Assembly (NCBI GenBank): GCA_030704615.1
Contig: CM060734.1
Coordinates: 12,526,001-12,590,000, forward strand
Reading direction: 5' to 3'
Length of the DNA stretch: 64,000 bases
Source: Takakia lepidozioides
Lineage: Eukaryota; Streptophyta; Takakiopsida; Takakiales; Takakiaceae
Under the pieces are notes generated by a model, which had not been told where the DNA came from, did no database searches, and worked only from the letters and a program-made list of their open reading frames with translations. Of the stretch, positions 1-11,888 are shown in pieces (position 1 is the first letter of the stretch; every line of letters starts with the position of its first letter). The position numbers were made by a program, and so were the translations under genes.

Positions 1-10
1 CATGAGCACC

Positions 11-247
11 CATTACCGCGGAAACACGACAAACACGGCAAACACGACAAACCCCTAACCCTTAGCGAACTGCCATGTTCGTGAAGGGAAACAGGCTGGG
101 AATTAAGGTGACGTCATTACCGCGGAAACACGGCAAACACGGCAAACCGGGGAAACGCTGCAAATCGTAACTCCAAACCCTAACCCTAACCCTTAGCGAA
201 CTGCCATGTTCGTGGAGGGAAATAGGGTTGGGAATTAAGGGGGCGTC
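11..247. repeat. Two tandem copies of a 104-133 bp repeat
   Basis: Copy one (11-114) and copy two (115-247) both begin CATTACCGCGGAAACACG, continue with CGGCAAACA-type words and end in a shared block around TTAGCGAACTGCCATGTTCG. Copy two is longer by an insert containing three CCCTAA units. Those units are too few to call a telomere. CGGCAAACA words occur inverted near 1960-2060. Confidence 0.75.
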
Positions 248-320
248 AGGCACATAAGAATTCAAAAATAAATTGAAAAAAAATAAGTTTTTTTCTTTTT
301 TTTTTCCCCTGCATTTGGAT

Positions 321-935
321 AGACGTCGTCGATGATCATCGTGAAATCATGATCATGAAGCAATTGAGTGCGTTGACGCACTTAGTCCTCCGCGGGGGGG
401 GGGGGGGAAGGAGAATATATATATATATATTAATTGCCCCCCCCCCCCCGCGCGACAACCGAGTACGTCAACACACTCAATTTCTTCATGATCGATGGTG
501 TTGTGCAGGTCCGGATTTTCACCTTGGGTACCCGGCGAGTAAAGGGGGGGGGGGGGGGAAACAAAAACAAAAACTTTTTTTTTCTTGTTTTTTTTTTTTT
601 TTTTCTTCCCCCCCGCACAGAACTGAGTGCGTCAACGCACTCAATTTCTTCATGATCATGATTTCAAGATGATCATCGACGACATCGACGACAGTGTTGT
701 GTGGGTCCGGATTTTCACCCCGGGTACCCGGCGGGTTGGGGAAGGGGGGGAAGGGCGGGGGGGGGGGGGGGAAATAAATAAAAATAAAAAATAAAAAATC
801 TTGTTTTTTCTTTTTTCTGTATAGAATTGAGTGCATCAACACACTCAATTTCTTCATGATCATGTTTTCAGGATGATCATCGACGATAGTGTTGTACGGG
901 TCCGGATTTTCACCTTGGATACCCGGCGGGTTAGG
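321..935. repeat. Palindrome-containing repeat block with poly-G and poly-T tracts
   Basis: A unit containing GAGTGCGTCAACGCACTC (palindromic), then TTTCTTCATGATCATG, then GTCCGGATTTTCACC and GGGTACCCGGCG, occurs three times on the plus strand (about 461-545, 621-737, 826-933). The first half occurs once more, inverted, at 321-390. The units are separated by runs of G, C, T or AT. The short reading frames here are by-products of the homopolymers. Confidence 0.8.
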
Positions 936-1959
936 GTCAGCGTTTTTTTATTGGTGATTTTTCGCCATTTGGCCGCCTGAAAATCCCCTTGGCGAATGAA
1001 ACAAATGGAAAAAAAGTCCAAATAAGGCAGTTTTCGCCAAAAACTGGAGGTCTCAAAAATGTCCTCGCCTGTGGATCCATGAATGTAGCCATGGCGGGCC
1101 CCATACAGGATGATCTGATGGGCCAGATGAGGAGTGGGTTGAGGATTGTGGGGCCTCCTCCGTTTCCCATCCCAAGGAGATGCTCGTCGCCAGTCTTGCG
1201 AGAACTATACACCTCATTTGCACCAATTAGCCTATGGTTTTCACATAGAATAGAAAAAGTTCCATTCGTCCTATGGTTTTTAACTATTTCTGTCCTTCAC
1301 CTTCTATTGCTCATCAACATCCATTTGATTCGCAAAATATGGCAAGGGTGGAAATACATGTAACCTACCAATTCGAGGAGAATTACCTAGAATGGGCCAC
1401 TTGCACTAGCCTACACCCAATATATATAGCCACTCCTACTCCTTTTCAAAATCCCTAAAACAAACCCTGGTTAGGGTCCGGGTTACCTATCCGGATCCAG
1501 ACCCGTGCCATCACCAAAAACTCAGACCCTGTCCCGGGTTCATTTTTAAAATGCACCCGAAACCGGACCCGGACCCGCCATCTAGGTCCAGAACCCGTTA
1601 AAGCCGCTACTCGCAGGCCAGAGTTGGTATAGCCATCTTCCCTAGTTCACTAGTTGACTTTCTAGAGAGTTCTACTTTCTAGATAGTTCTACTATTGACG
1701 GTGGGTTGAAAAGCAACTCACTAGTGGGTGTGGCTGCTGCAGGAGTATACTTATAAGAACAGTGACTAGAGAAGGTTGGGGCTTGGTGAGAGTGGGGCCA
1801 GGTGGGATCGCGGCTTAGGGCTCGTCTTCAAGGTGGAGTGCTTGGGGCTGGTGAAGGGTGGGACCAGCTGCGTGAAGTGCTTGGGGGTGGGAGTGTTTGG
1901 GGTTGACGAAGTAGGGCTGGGGGAATTGGGTCGATCGTTGTGCTTCTAAAGTGGACTCA
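936..1959. other. No gene recognised
   Basis: Mixed sequence with GC-skewed short words (CCGGACCC type near 1500-1600, GCTTGGGG type near 1800-1950). Short ORFs here match no family I recognise and give no start or splice context. Confidence 0.4.
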
Positions 1960-2060
1960 ATATTGCCGTGTTTGCCGTATATTACCGTGTTTGCCGTGTT
2001 TGGAAGTTTTGCCGTGTTCACCTCTTCTTCCAAAATATACGTTTCCACGGTAATAGGACC
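1960..2060. repeat. Inverted relative of the 11-247 repeat
   Basis: Several TTGCCGTGTTTG words, then a block ending TTTCCACGGTAATAGG, form an approximate reverse complement of the CATTACCGCGGAAACACGGC start at 11 and 115. Related CGGTAATAGG or CGGTTATAGG words recur near 2083, 14313 and 49470, which suggests the ends of one repeat family. Confidence 0.4.
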
Positions 2061-2260
2061 CCCTCTAAACCCTGTCCTCGGTTATAGGACTTGCTTCTCC
2101 CTCCTCTAAACCCTGGGCTCACGCTTAGAGGGCAAAGCGTGAGCCGAGCTCCTGGGCTCACGCGGCTAGGCTCACGCCGTAGCTACGCTCCTCTTAGTGC
2201 TCACACAACTTCTCTCTCTCACGTTTTGCCACAACCACTTTGTAATTCTCAATTCCCAAT

Positions 2261-3946
2261 ATGCAATGTTGTGATCTCTTCTCTACTCCCTTGCTCTTCC
2301 CCACACTTGTTCAAAGCACCCCCCTACTCCACCCCCCCCCCCCCCCTTTTTCCCCTGTCGCGATTCAATGCTGCCATTGCATGCGTGATGAGCATTCTGG
2401 ACCACCTGCAATCCATGACGCAAAGTACCACGACCGGGTCCCTACCAACATACCTTGCACTACCCGCTCTCTCAACCACTACTCCCCACATAACATCCGG
2501 TGCAATGCATGGTTTCCCCACTGTTTGTTCCCCATTAACATACACAACTACACCCCCACGCCCCGCCTCTTCCTGCCACCCTCTCACATCCTTCGCCATC
2601 GCCCCAGAGTGAGCAGCTTTCCACTCCCTGCCCACCCTGCCTTGCCCATCACAGTAACCCATCACCTGCCCTGCTCCTGGCACGTGGCCGATGATCATAC
2701 GCGCCACATAACCCCTATTCAAAAATCCCAATCATTCCGCCTGGATAGTCCGTGGCACCTTAACCGTCATTTCCCCCACTCAAGAATGCCCTCATCAACA
2801 CTCATCCTTACCCCCATTCATCCAACCACGCAACTCATCCCCCCTGACCCTGACCCTACTTCCATCCAGATCCCGGCACCTCATTCCACCCATACCACCC
2901 TACAGCCGCCTACTCTACCCTCTCCCCCTAGCCACCATCCTCCTCTAACACCCCCGCCCTTTCCCATTCAACCGCCCCACCAGCCACCTCCCTACCCCCG
3001 GATCCCAAACCCCAAGTGTGTACCTTGGGCTCTTATACATACCTCCTCCACCCACTCAATCTCTTCCCAACACTCCACCCCCTTTCCAATCCACCACACC
3101 ATTACACTAATTATCCAGCAGCTCTTTAAACCCCCGCCAGCCACTCTTAAACCCCGCCATGGATCCCAAACCCCACCCTCCATGTACTCCCCCCGAGGTC
3201 GATATCCCCTAGATAAGTCAAAACACTTTTATCATCACCCCCCCAAACCAAACAACCTATACACGGACATCTGCCTGACCCTCCTACTTCTCCATTGTGG
3301 GGACATACATCCAAATCCCGGACCTTCTACCCTCGAGGAAATCATCAGCGAATCCCCCATTGATGCACGATACAGATATGCATTATACTTCCAGCCGAAC
3401 ACCGTGTCACTAATGCATAACTATCGACATATCACCAACCGCTTTGCTCCCTTCTTCCCCCGCGACCCATCCACACACCACCCACCAATAGCCCATGTTA
3501 CAACCTTTGGACTCCCCACTAATCCTTGCCCAGCGCTATCTAAAACCCTACAAAACCTCCAAGCATTTCCACAGTCCCACCTTCTATTTGCTCTCATAAT
3601 ACTCATCTCTCCCTTGCCGGATACATGTAACTGTTTTCTTCACTCCCACTCTTCATCCCTCCTCCGTCCCTTCCTTTCACAACTACAAGACCTACCCCCG
3701 CACCCCCATAACTACTTAGCACCGCCGCACCCCCTACACACCATCCACTCCTCCTTAAATCTTCTGCAGTCCCACCCAAGTACAATTCATAAAGCCCTCG
3801 GAGCCCACCTGGCTACCATCACCACCCTAGATCCGGACGCCACCGCAACCACTCAAAAATTCCCATTCCTCTCCAAAGACATCCTCTTAGCCATTCTAAG
3901 AGCCACCACCCCCCCTTCCGAGCTTCTCCCCATCCCAGCCACCTAA
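2261..3946 (+). pseudogene. LINE ORF2 N-terminal region with 2A-like motif
   Basis: Open frame of 561 codons from an ATG. It is very rich in Pro, His, Ser and Thr and has no recognisable fold in its first 330 residues. Around residues 330-346 a Leu-rich stretch leads into GDIHPNPGP (residues 347-355). After the motif comes a segment with short conserved blocks (IISES, HITNRFAPFF) that also appears, eroded, in LINE D at 29.0-29.2 kb. The frame closes at TAA 3944-3946. The endonuclease follows in the same frame after a poly-C run, so the original product was probably one protein. The N-terminal part could be leader sequence that happens to be open. Confidence 0.7.
3299..3325 (+). other. 2A-like ribosome-skipping motif (GDIHPNPGP) in LINE A
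   Basis: The codons read GDIHPNPGP, preceded by a run of leucines. Active 2A peptides follow D-(V/I)-E-x-N-P-G-P. Here the Glu is His. 2A-like sequences at the N-terminus of ORF2 are known in APE-type LINEs. The second copy at 29147-29173 (minus) has the same His, so it belongs to the family and is not a private mutation. Confidence 0.75.
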
Positions 3947-4033
3947 CCCACCCACCCACCCCCCCCCCCCCCCCCTATCACTACCCACTCCGCCTCACCA
4001 GCCTCTCTGCCCACCACTAGCAGTAGCTCCCTT

Positions 4034-5263
4034 AATATCACCTCCTGGAATGTAGGCTCCCTAGCTACCAGTATACAGAGCCTCGTCCACCTCATCACTG
4101 ACTCCCGCCCCCACATCATCCTACTACAAGAAACCAAACTGCATACCAGTAACACTAATAGCTCATACATTAACAAACTTCTCCCGGACTAGTACTTGTT
4201 ATACAACAACCCACTCACTGCACCACAATGCCTCCTCAGGCACTTAGCACCTTATAAACCCACAAGAGGTGGGGTGGCATTTGGCATCCTGCGCTCGCAC
4301 CACTCCCCTAGCTCCACCACTAAGATAACCATACCCATCCATCTTCGCTCCCACCTCCAAATCCTACACCTTCACCCCCCGGCCCTCTGCCCTATTCTAC
4401 TCATTCATCTCTACATGCCATCCCACACCAAGGACCTCTCATCCATCCCTGAAATTCTCAGTACCATATCCGCGGCACTTACTCACCCCACACATCAACA
4501 TGACCACGTCATAATGGCCGGGGACTTCAACAGAGATGTTGCACTCCTAGGGCACACTTTCAATGGCACGCACCGACCACCATCCCAAGCTGACCGAGAC
4601 TGGGCCCAATTCACCTCCCATCATCACCTCGCATATATCACCTCAGACCACCATTATTCTAGACAAGGTACCCTCAATTATTCCTCACTAAGCCTCATTG
4701 ATGGATTCTACCTACGTACCAGCGAGGCCATCCCTCCTCACTTGCAAAGCCATGTACATATTGATAGCCTATGTAATTCCAACCACTACCCGATCTCCCT
4801 TACCCTCCCACCATCACTCATCCCCTTTCGACCAGTTCCCATCACGCAGGCACCACCCCTTCAACCACGTCCCCTCTCCCCTTTACCCTATAGTAATATA
4901 GCCGCAATCAAATCCCATTTTCACCCAGCCGCATCCGCCTTAATGCTCACCCTCTTGCACACCCTATCCGACTCGAACCTTTCCCAACACCCGGAAACCA
5001 TGTGGCTTGCAGCTGAACGTACCCTCATATCCATCCTACAACTCATGACCACCAGCGTGCTCGCCACTTGCTCCGCTCCCCCGGAACTCCCTCAAACCCC
5101 CCGTTCACATCAAAACGGGGGCTACCTTACACGCACTCAAAAGCGCGAGTGGACCTCCTATCTCAACACATACCACACCATATGTCGCGCCCTCACGATT
5201 ATCCCCAGCACACCACCACCCCACTCAACAACTGGTCCACCGATCGCCGTATCTTGTGCTTAA
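4034..5263 (+). pseudogene. LINE A APE-type endonuclease domain
   Basis: In the same frame as 2261-3946. The domain opens with an NITSWNVGSLAT block (4034 onward) and has the LLQETKL block with the catalytic Glu near 4126-4146. A TAG at 4190-4192 follows, then the GDFNRD block (near 4519-4536), a Leu-Ile-Asp-Gly-Phe segment, and a Ser-Asn-His block in place of the usual Ser-Asp-His. This enzyme nicks target DNA for target-primed reverse transcription. After about residue 300 of the second frame the linker begins, and the frame closes at 5263. Confidence 0.8.
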
Positions 5264-5735
5264 ACGCTATCCCCCTCTGCCAACCACTTCTACCCCCATC
5301 GTCCGACCCCACAGCCATACCCAGCTGGATTGCTACCCTAGCCAAAATCGGCAGGGATGCAAAGAAGGCCGCATATAACATCACCAAACAAAAAGCCACT
5401 GCCAATCACAAGAAATTTGTCTCATCCTTCGGGAAACTTTTACGTGATCACCCTAAGTGCGCCCACAAAGCCATCTCCAACCCTGCCCTCAACCCCCTAT
5501 CGACTGCCTCAGACACCGACATGGCCACCTCGTAACCCAACCGGACGATATTAAGAATGAAATCTGGGCGCAAGCCTCAGCCTCCTACACACCCACATCC
5601 AAGCACTGCCTCCACCCCAACAAACATACTAACGGCTGCTTATGTAGTGTCAAACACTACCCTTGGCATGACATCGACGGATTCTCACATTGGCAGTATC
5701 ATGTCAAAGTCACTCCAAACTATTTAAGGTTCACT
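5230..5735 (+). pseudogene. LINE A linker between endonuclease and RT, frameshifted
   Basis: Coding continues first in the frame of 5068-5535 (blocks such as AKIGRDAKKAAYNITKQKA and FGKLLRDHPKCAHKAI), then in a third frame (about 5530-5735, TQPDDIKNEIW). Similar Lys-rich linkers precede RT in LINEs. The RT itself is absent because unrelated minus-strand sequence starts at 5735. Confidence 0.6.
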
Positions 5736-5980
5736 CAACCAGCTAACTTGCAGAATTCAACATTTAGCGGCCGATTTTGATCAGAGGGAAAAACAAGGTG
5801 AAACGTGTTGAAGAAGGTGCCTTCATGAGCAGTGCCTGATTTTATCAATCGTGCCGATGCTGCTGCGGCTTCCAGATGATCATCTACCCATGCAGGTTTC
5901 TTGTAGTTATCCTTCCACAGGGAGTCATAGGTGATCTTAAGCTTCAAATCCGGCCCTTTTGGATGAATCAAAACCCACAC
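5735..5980 (-). CDS. Unidentified 81-residue coding fragment
   Basis: Open frame on the minus strand with a protein-like composition (LKLKITYDSLWKDNYKKP, then an Ala-rich helix-like stretch and a hydrophobic GTFFNTFHLVF block). The apparent start codon is GTG, so this is probably an internal exon or a fragment. It follows the PPR pseudogene on the same strand and abuts the broken end of LINE A. I do not recognise the family. Confidence 0.35.
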   Translation of the reverse strand: MWVLIHPKGPDLKLKITYDSLWKDNYKKPAWVDDHLEAAAASARLIKSGTAHEGTFFNTFHLVFPSDQNRPLNVEFCKLAG

Positions 5981-6189
5981 TCCATCCCTGCTCCTTCAGC
6001 TATCCATGCCTCTGCTCAAATCATGCATACATCATTGCCTTGTTGTTAGAAACTGACAATGACAGCCTAGAATTCATGCAGCAAACACGACACCACATCT
6101 CATTCAGCCATATCACCCAAACCCAGAATTAGGACAGCATTCTGATTCCATCCACTGTCACCAAAGTCAGTCCAATATCACCCCTTCAG

Positions 6190-7139
6190 TCAAGTGCAAT
6201 TATGGGCTGTCTTCCCACCTATGCTGAGTAGAACCCACTATCATTTCCCGTGGATATGCCAAAACCAATGGCTAGCTTCTCATTGTGGTGGCAAAGATAA
6301 AATTCCCTTTTCCTCCTCCCCCACATCATGCAATACAAAGCGCCTGTCAGGCATATACCCCGCCTCCTTCATCTTCCTAGCCAATCTTCTCAACTCAGCA
6401 TGGATTTCCTTAATTCTGGGATGCAACTTGTCATCTACAACGAAGGTGTGCACCCTGTTGCCAACCTCAATGCAGCAGCGACCTGGCTCGTTTCTAACCC
6501 CTTGGACCTTCATCATTGTTCTCACCTTTGCAGTATCATCCCACCTGCCAGCTGCAGCATAGATGTTTGAGAGCAACACATAAGTCGCGGCATCCTGTTC
6601 AGCCCACATGCTCAGATAGATGTTGTTGCACGTTCAGCCATCTCCACATTGCCATGGATTCTGCAGACACCAAGCAAGACCTTCCACACCACAACACCTG
6701 AATTTATGGGCATTTTATTAATCATGTCCACTGCCTCATCCGGTTGTCCCTCACATCCAAGAAGGTCCATCATGCAGCCAGAGTGCTTTACTGTCGGAGT
6801 GACACCATGATCTTGACTCAGGGAATCAAAGTAGCATCTTCCTTCATTCAGTAGGCTAGCGTGGCTGCATGCAGAGAGAACACATATAAAGGTGATATTG
6901 CTCGGCTTCAAGCCGTTCTCTTGCATTCCTTCAAATAGTTGCACGACCTCCAGGCTATGACAACCATGTTGTGCATATCCTGCGATCATCGCATTCCATG
7001 ACACCACATCTCGTTCAGCCATATTGTCGAACACTCCCTTTGCATCCTCCATGCACCCACATTTGGCATACATGTCCACCAGGGTAGTGTTCACGATCAC
7101 ATCTGGTAAAATTCCATCTCTGACGATGTCGCCATGCAC
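6190..7139 (-). pseudogene. PPR protein, PLS class with E/E+ and start of DYW domain
   Basis: Plant pentatricopeptide-repeat proteins of this class bind organellar transcripts and direct C-to-U editing. The 6612-7139 part has PLS repeats (VDMYAKCGCMEDAKGVF, RDVVSWNAMIAGYAQHG, an L2/S2 pair with FICVLSACSHASLLNEG). The 6280-6609 part has the E/E+ motifs (TYVLLSNIYAAAGRWDD, then EVGNRVHTFVVDD and the helix before DYW). The DYW domain starts (HDVGEEE) but a frame change near 6290 moves it to another frame, where the HNEK block of the HxE site is readable near 6270. No zinc-binding tail or terminal DYW tripeptide is visible. A stop at about 6610 separates repeats from E motifs. Confidence 0.85.
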
Positions 7140-7151
7140 CTCTTCGCCCTT

Positions 7152-8886
7152 CTACAGGGCTGCCAGGCTTGCACACGTACTGCAAACGCACACAAACATG
7201 ATGTGGTCGGGCTTCACCCCGTCGCACATCATATGCTCATAGGTCTCCAAAGCCTCCATCCCATGTCCCTGCTGTGCATACCCTGCAAGCATCGCACTCC
7301 ATGACACCACATCTCGTTCAGCCATAGTGTTGAACACTCCCTTTGCATCCTCGATGCACCCTCATTTTGCAAACATGTCCACCAGGGTCTTGTTCAGAAT
7401 GACATCTGGTACAATTCCAGCTCTGAAGATGTCGCCATGCACCTCTTTCCCCTTTTCCAGAGCTGCCAGGGCAGTGTTCAGATTGACATTTGGTACAATT
7501 CTAGCTTTGATTATATCCCCGTGCACCTCTTTGCTCTTCTCCAGGGCTGCCAGGCTTGCACAAGCATTGCAAATGCACACAAACATGATGTGCTTCCCCC
7601 ATAGGTCTCCAAAGCCTCCATCCCACGTCCTTGTTATGCATACCCTGCAAGCATCGCACTCCACGACACCACATCTCGTTCAACCATAATGTCGAACACT
7701 CCCTTTGCATCCTAGATGCACCCACATTTTGCAAACATGTCCACCAGGGTATTGTTCAGAATGACATCTGGTACAATTCGCCATGCACCTCTTTTCCTTT
7801 TCCAGAGCTGCCAGGGCAGTGTTTAGAATGACATTTGGTACAATTCCAGCTTTGATGATATCCCCATGCACCTCTTTGCCCTTCTCCAGGGCTGCTAGGC
7901 TTGCACAAACATTGCAAATGCACACAACCATGATGTGCTTCCCCCATCATTTGCTCATAGGTCTCCAAAGCCTCTATCCCACGTCCCTGTTGTGCATACC
8001 CTGCAAGCATCGCACTCCACGACACCACATCTGGTTCAACCATAGTGTCGAGCACTCCCTTTGCATCCTAGATGCACCCACATTTTGCAAACATGTCCAC
8101 CAGGGTATTGTTCAGAATGACATCTGGTACAATTCCAGCTCTGAAGATGTCGCCATGGACCTCTTTCCCCTTTTCCAGAGCTGCCAAGGCAGTGTTTAGA
8201 ATGACATTTGGTACAATTCCAGCTTTGACGATATCCCCATGCACCTCTTTGCCCTTCTCCAGGGCTGCCAGGCTTGCACAAGCATTGCAAATGCACACAA
8301 CCATGATGTGCTTCCCCCATCATTCGCTCATAGGTCTCCAAAGCCTCCATCCCACGCCCCTGCTGTGCATACCCTCCAAGCATCACACTCCACGACACCA
8401 CATCTGGTTCAGCCATAGTGTCGAGCACTCTCTTTGCATCCTAGATGCACCCACATTTTGCAAACATGTCCACCAGGGTATTGTCCAGAATGACATCTGG
8501 TACAATTCCAGCTCTGAAGATGTCGCCATGGACCTCTTTCCCCTTTTCTAGAGCTGCCAGGGTAGTGTTTAGAATGACATTTGGTACAATTCCAACTTTG
8601 ACGATATCCCCATGCACCTCTTTGCCCTTCTCTAGGGCTGCCAGGCTTGCACGACGCCACATCCTGTTCAGCCATAGTGTTGAACACTCCCTTTGCATCC
8701 TAGATGCACCCACATTTTTGCAAACATGTCCACTAGGGTATTGTTCCGAATGACATCTGGTACAATTCCAGCCAGGGCAGTGTTTAGAATGACATTTGGT
8801 ACCATTCCAGCTTTGATGATATCCCCGTGCACCTCTTTGCCCTTCTCCAGGGCTGCCAGGCTTGCACAAGCATTGCAAATGCACAC
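7152..8886 (-). repeat. Tandem array of decayed PPR repeat units (about 260-370 bp each)
   Basis: A unit coding for fragments like LEKGKEVHGDI, GIVPDVILNNTLVDMFAKCG, DVVSWSAMLAGYAQQG and ALETYEQMM recurs on the minus strand. The landmark GATGCACCC lies at 7353, 7715, 8071, 8443 and 8703, giving spacings of 362, 356, 372 and 260 bp. Most units share the same in-frame TAG (CATCCTAGATGC on the plus strand at 7715, 8071, 8443, 8703) and several the same small deletion after the ALETYE block. The amplification therefore mostly happened after the gene was already broken. It lies directly upstream of the PPR E/DYW part, on the same strand. Confidence 0.85.
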
Positions 8887-8889
8887 AAA

Positions 8890-11870
8890 CTGGAGGGTGA
8901 TACTCAGAATGTTAGTGACAACTTTATGGAGTCCGATGGGGATCCGGATGACGACTACTAGTCCGTTGGTATGGCTTTTGAGACCTTATGAGTTATCCCT
9001 TTCTGTATGATGATCTTTGGTGTGAATGCTATTTAGTCATGATTGAACTCATGATCGATTCTGATTATCTGCATGTTGGAGCATAAGTCAAAGAGATGAG
9101 CAAGACGTAATTTACGGGTTGTTGTAACAACTCCAATTGAATTTTAGGCTCAATGCAATCTTCCCTTCATTTTTCTTAGTCTTTTTCTGGTGAGGCATCT
9201 TCAAGGCATCCTTAAAACTGGGGTCAATTCAATGCTGCCATGTCTATTTTCAAACCCTTACTTGGTTAGTTGGGCAGTAGCAGAGGTCATTTCAGAGACA
9301 TCTACAACTGAATCCAAGCTGTTGATAAAATGGCTGAGCTGGACATACTTGAATAACCTTAAAAGTAAAAAATGTTGCCACTATTTGTCTTCATAAAATG
9401 ATTTTTAAGTGGATCTGGATCTTGAGCTAATCAATTTCAGGGTTCTTTCACTAAGGTTTGGCTGTTGGGGTTCCTTGGTGCTGACCTCTCCCTGGATTCT
9501 CAACCCCAAAGGTGAGGGAAAGTTTGCCCCAATCAGCCCTCCTTTTTCTTTTTTTTTTGGGTGCAGGGTGGGGTGGGGCGCCGGAGAGGTTGGATGAGAG
9601 GAAACCCTGTAATTTTCATTCAGAAGTCATTCTAAAGCTGATTTGCGGCAGGTTACGTGGAAAAGTTAGCCCCACCCTCGGGAGCTGTTCCAACGAGTCA
9701 TATGCACGAATCTCATCAGCTGCCAGGTAACATTGGATAGGCAATATATCCATTCTAGTGGGAAGAAAAGTATGCAGTGTCCAACGCTTCTTTTAGCATG
9801 AGAGAGGGTCATAAAGTACCTTGAAGCATTCATTGGAACCTTCATTGTGGGTGCTTTAGAAGGAAATCTGTAAGTTGGGCATGCGAGCACTGCTCTTTTG
9901 CATCGAGCAGAGATTCCAGGTTTTTCTAAGAATGATATGTATGTTTGAGGCATATTTTCTCGGTGTATTCAATGAAAGACGCCCATGTCCAGATGAATAT
10001 CTGTCACAATGAACCAGAGAATTCACGTACGTTCATAAATGGTTTTTCTTCCCACTGGTTTCACGAGGTAGGCAGCCTAGTTCATCTTTGTTGGGAAATG
10101 TCACCTTTTCATGCATCTCATGACTCAAGGGTTGGTTTTGGCAGCTGAAGCAAGAGCTATGCAATATGACAATAGCCGGTGCTGCAGCTGTGGATGCCTA
10201 TTGTTTCCTTGTCCTTTATCTGGAGGTGTGCCTTCTTTTTGCCTCGTTACTTGAAAATTGTTACTGAAATGAAAATGTTGCTAGAGCTGTCCAAGAAGAA
10301 CATCATCACAGTTTTACAAAATGATTGATACTTGGTGAGGGACTGCAAAATTGGCATACGAAGTAGTGACTTGCAGAAGTTGCTTGAGAAGACATTTCGT
10401 GGCAGCAGCATCTCTCTCTCATCCCCACGCCTATCCATCCCTGCTAGCCTATATGCTCTGTGGGCTTTGTCTTGTCACTTGGCTGGAACATCTGACTAAA
10501 AATACAGTTCCGGCTACTATCACTATCAGGGAACCAAGGGGTTGTGGAAGCCATGTTGAAGACCATTGGAAAGGTATAGTTTCGACGAATACTCATAAGT
10601 GCAATGACTTTTAATGCTTGATCCTCACAAAGTTCAGTTTTTACTTTCCTTCAAGGGGGATCGCCTTTGTTGTTGACCTGGACAAGAAGCATGCAGCTGA
10701 GAATTTGCTGAATAGCCTTACAACTCATCACAGAAACTTGCTTCCTCAGGTCAGCTTTCTGACGTTATCTCAATTCTCATCTTTGACTGTTCTTTTGGTA
10801 GTGACCCCAAATGCAGTCCCTCCCATGTCCACAAAATGCTTAGTTTGCTTCTCCTCTCAATCTTCCATACCTTTTTGACATTATATTTTCTGAAGATTCC
10901 TTGGCCCCCAAGGCTTAGTGGATTTAACAGTATTGTCCATCTTGGATCCTATGTGAGTCAAACGTCATATGTGTGTTGTCTATGTTGTTGCAGATGACAC
11001 GCATGCTGCAACACACTACTGCAACACCACCCTGACACCCAGAAGCGCAGCCTCGGTGTTCGCACATACAAGGTGTTCCAGGATACGTAGAGTAGTACAT
11101 CCGCTGTGTCTGCGATGGACCAGTTCATGTAATTGGATTATCAAACAATGTCACAGATGAGAGGTCTCCCAATTAGAGCTAAAAAATGCAGACCCGTCAT
11201 GTGCCTCCCTACCTTCGGGTTGGCCCACTCTGCTCTTGTAATGTTTCAGTGGCTTAGAACGGGGTTTTGTTTTCCAACCTCAAGGCCCAGTCGCTGCCTG
11301 GGGCTAGTGTTTCCTTGGAAACCTTAAATAAATAAAATAATAATTTAAATATTACTTGATCTAACAATGCACGCCATGGCACATCAACAATGTTGTATAG
11401 AGAGAGAAGACTCCGACCAAAGCCGGGTTAACTAAGAGCCACTTTGCCTTGCGGCTACTGCCCCCTTTCGGGGGTGGGCCCTATAAAAGAAAAGGTGTCC
11501 TGCGGGACACCAAGTGACCGATGAAAGTAGGGACTACTATGGTACCCCTGGGTACCTAGGGGTGCCCTAGGGGGCCTAGGGTGCGTTCGAAGAGCCAGAT
11601 TCTAGTTAGCGTTTGTTGGTGATAATAGTTGTGAGGGAGCGGAGTGTCGTGAGGTGAATTGCTTTCAAACATTTATGAATGGGGAGAATGGAAGTTATCA
11701 TGTATGGCATTGATACTGGCGTTATGGATGCCGCCTCCGGTTCCTGCGGTGACGGTTAGTGGGCCGGTATTCTAGCCACGCCGTCTGATAGCAACGATAA
11801 GTGGAGCATATTTTTGTCGTTTTTCCAAGATCAAGTCACTGGGGTACCTATCATGGCAGAATGTAAATTC
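8890..11870. other. No complete gene; possible exon remnants
   Basis: No mobile-element domain is recognisable. Short open blocks on the plus strand could be decayed exons: one near 10265-10410 (LSKKNIITVLQND and a following basic stretch) and one near 10660-10750 (GIAFVVDLDKKHAAENLL) that ends in CAG followed by GTCAGC. I cannot name a family. A TATA-like CTATAAAAG occurs near 11490 with no gene attached. Confidence 0.3.
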
Positions 11871-11888
11871 AATGAAGTGGATGGTTAT

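Larger units (their letters stand above)
2205..5735 (+). mobile_element. LINE A: non-LTR retrotransposon fragment, ORF2 N-terminus and endonuclease
   Basis: Plus-strand LINE fragment with three parts: a Pro/His/Thr-rich N-terminal region ending in a 2A-like motif, an APE-type endonuclease, and the linker that normally leads to reverse transcriptase. Coding similarity stops at about 5735, so RT and the 3' end are missing. The coding strand is strongly C-rich. Two in-frame stops (3944, 4190) and at least two frame changes (near 5200 and 5500) make it non-functional. LINE D (26.4-29.6 kb) has the same N-terminal motif and carries the RT. The 11.9-13.5 kb fragment carries the RNase H and C-terminal part that such elements have. 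The left boundary is approximate. Confidence 0.8.

Noticed and set aside
173-200. Telomeric repeat
   Set aside because: Only three CCCTAA units inside a larger non-telomeric tandem repeat.
2091-2612. 173-codon ORF upstream of LINE A
   Set aside because: Overlaps the 5' part of the LINE frame in another frame, has no recognisable domain, and its composition follows the C-rich strand.
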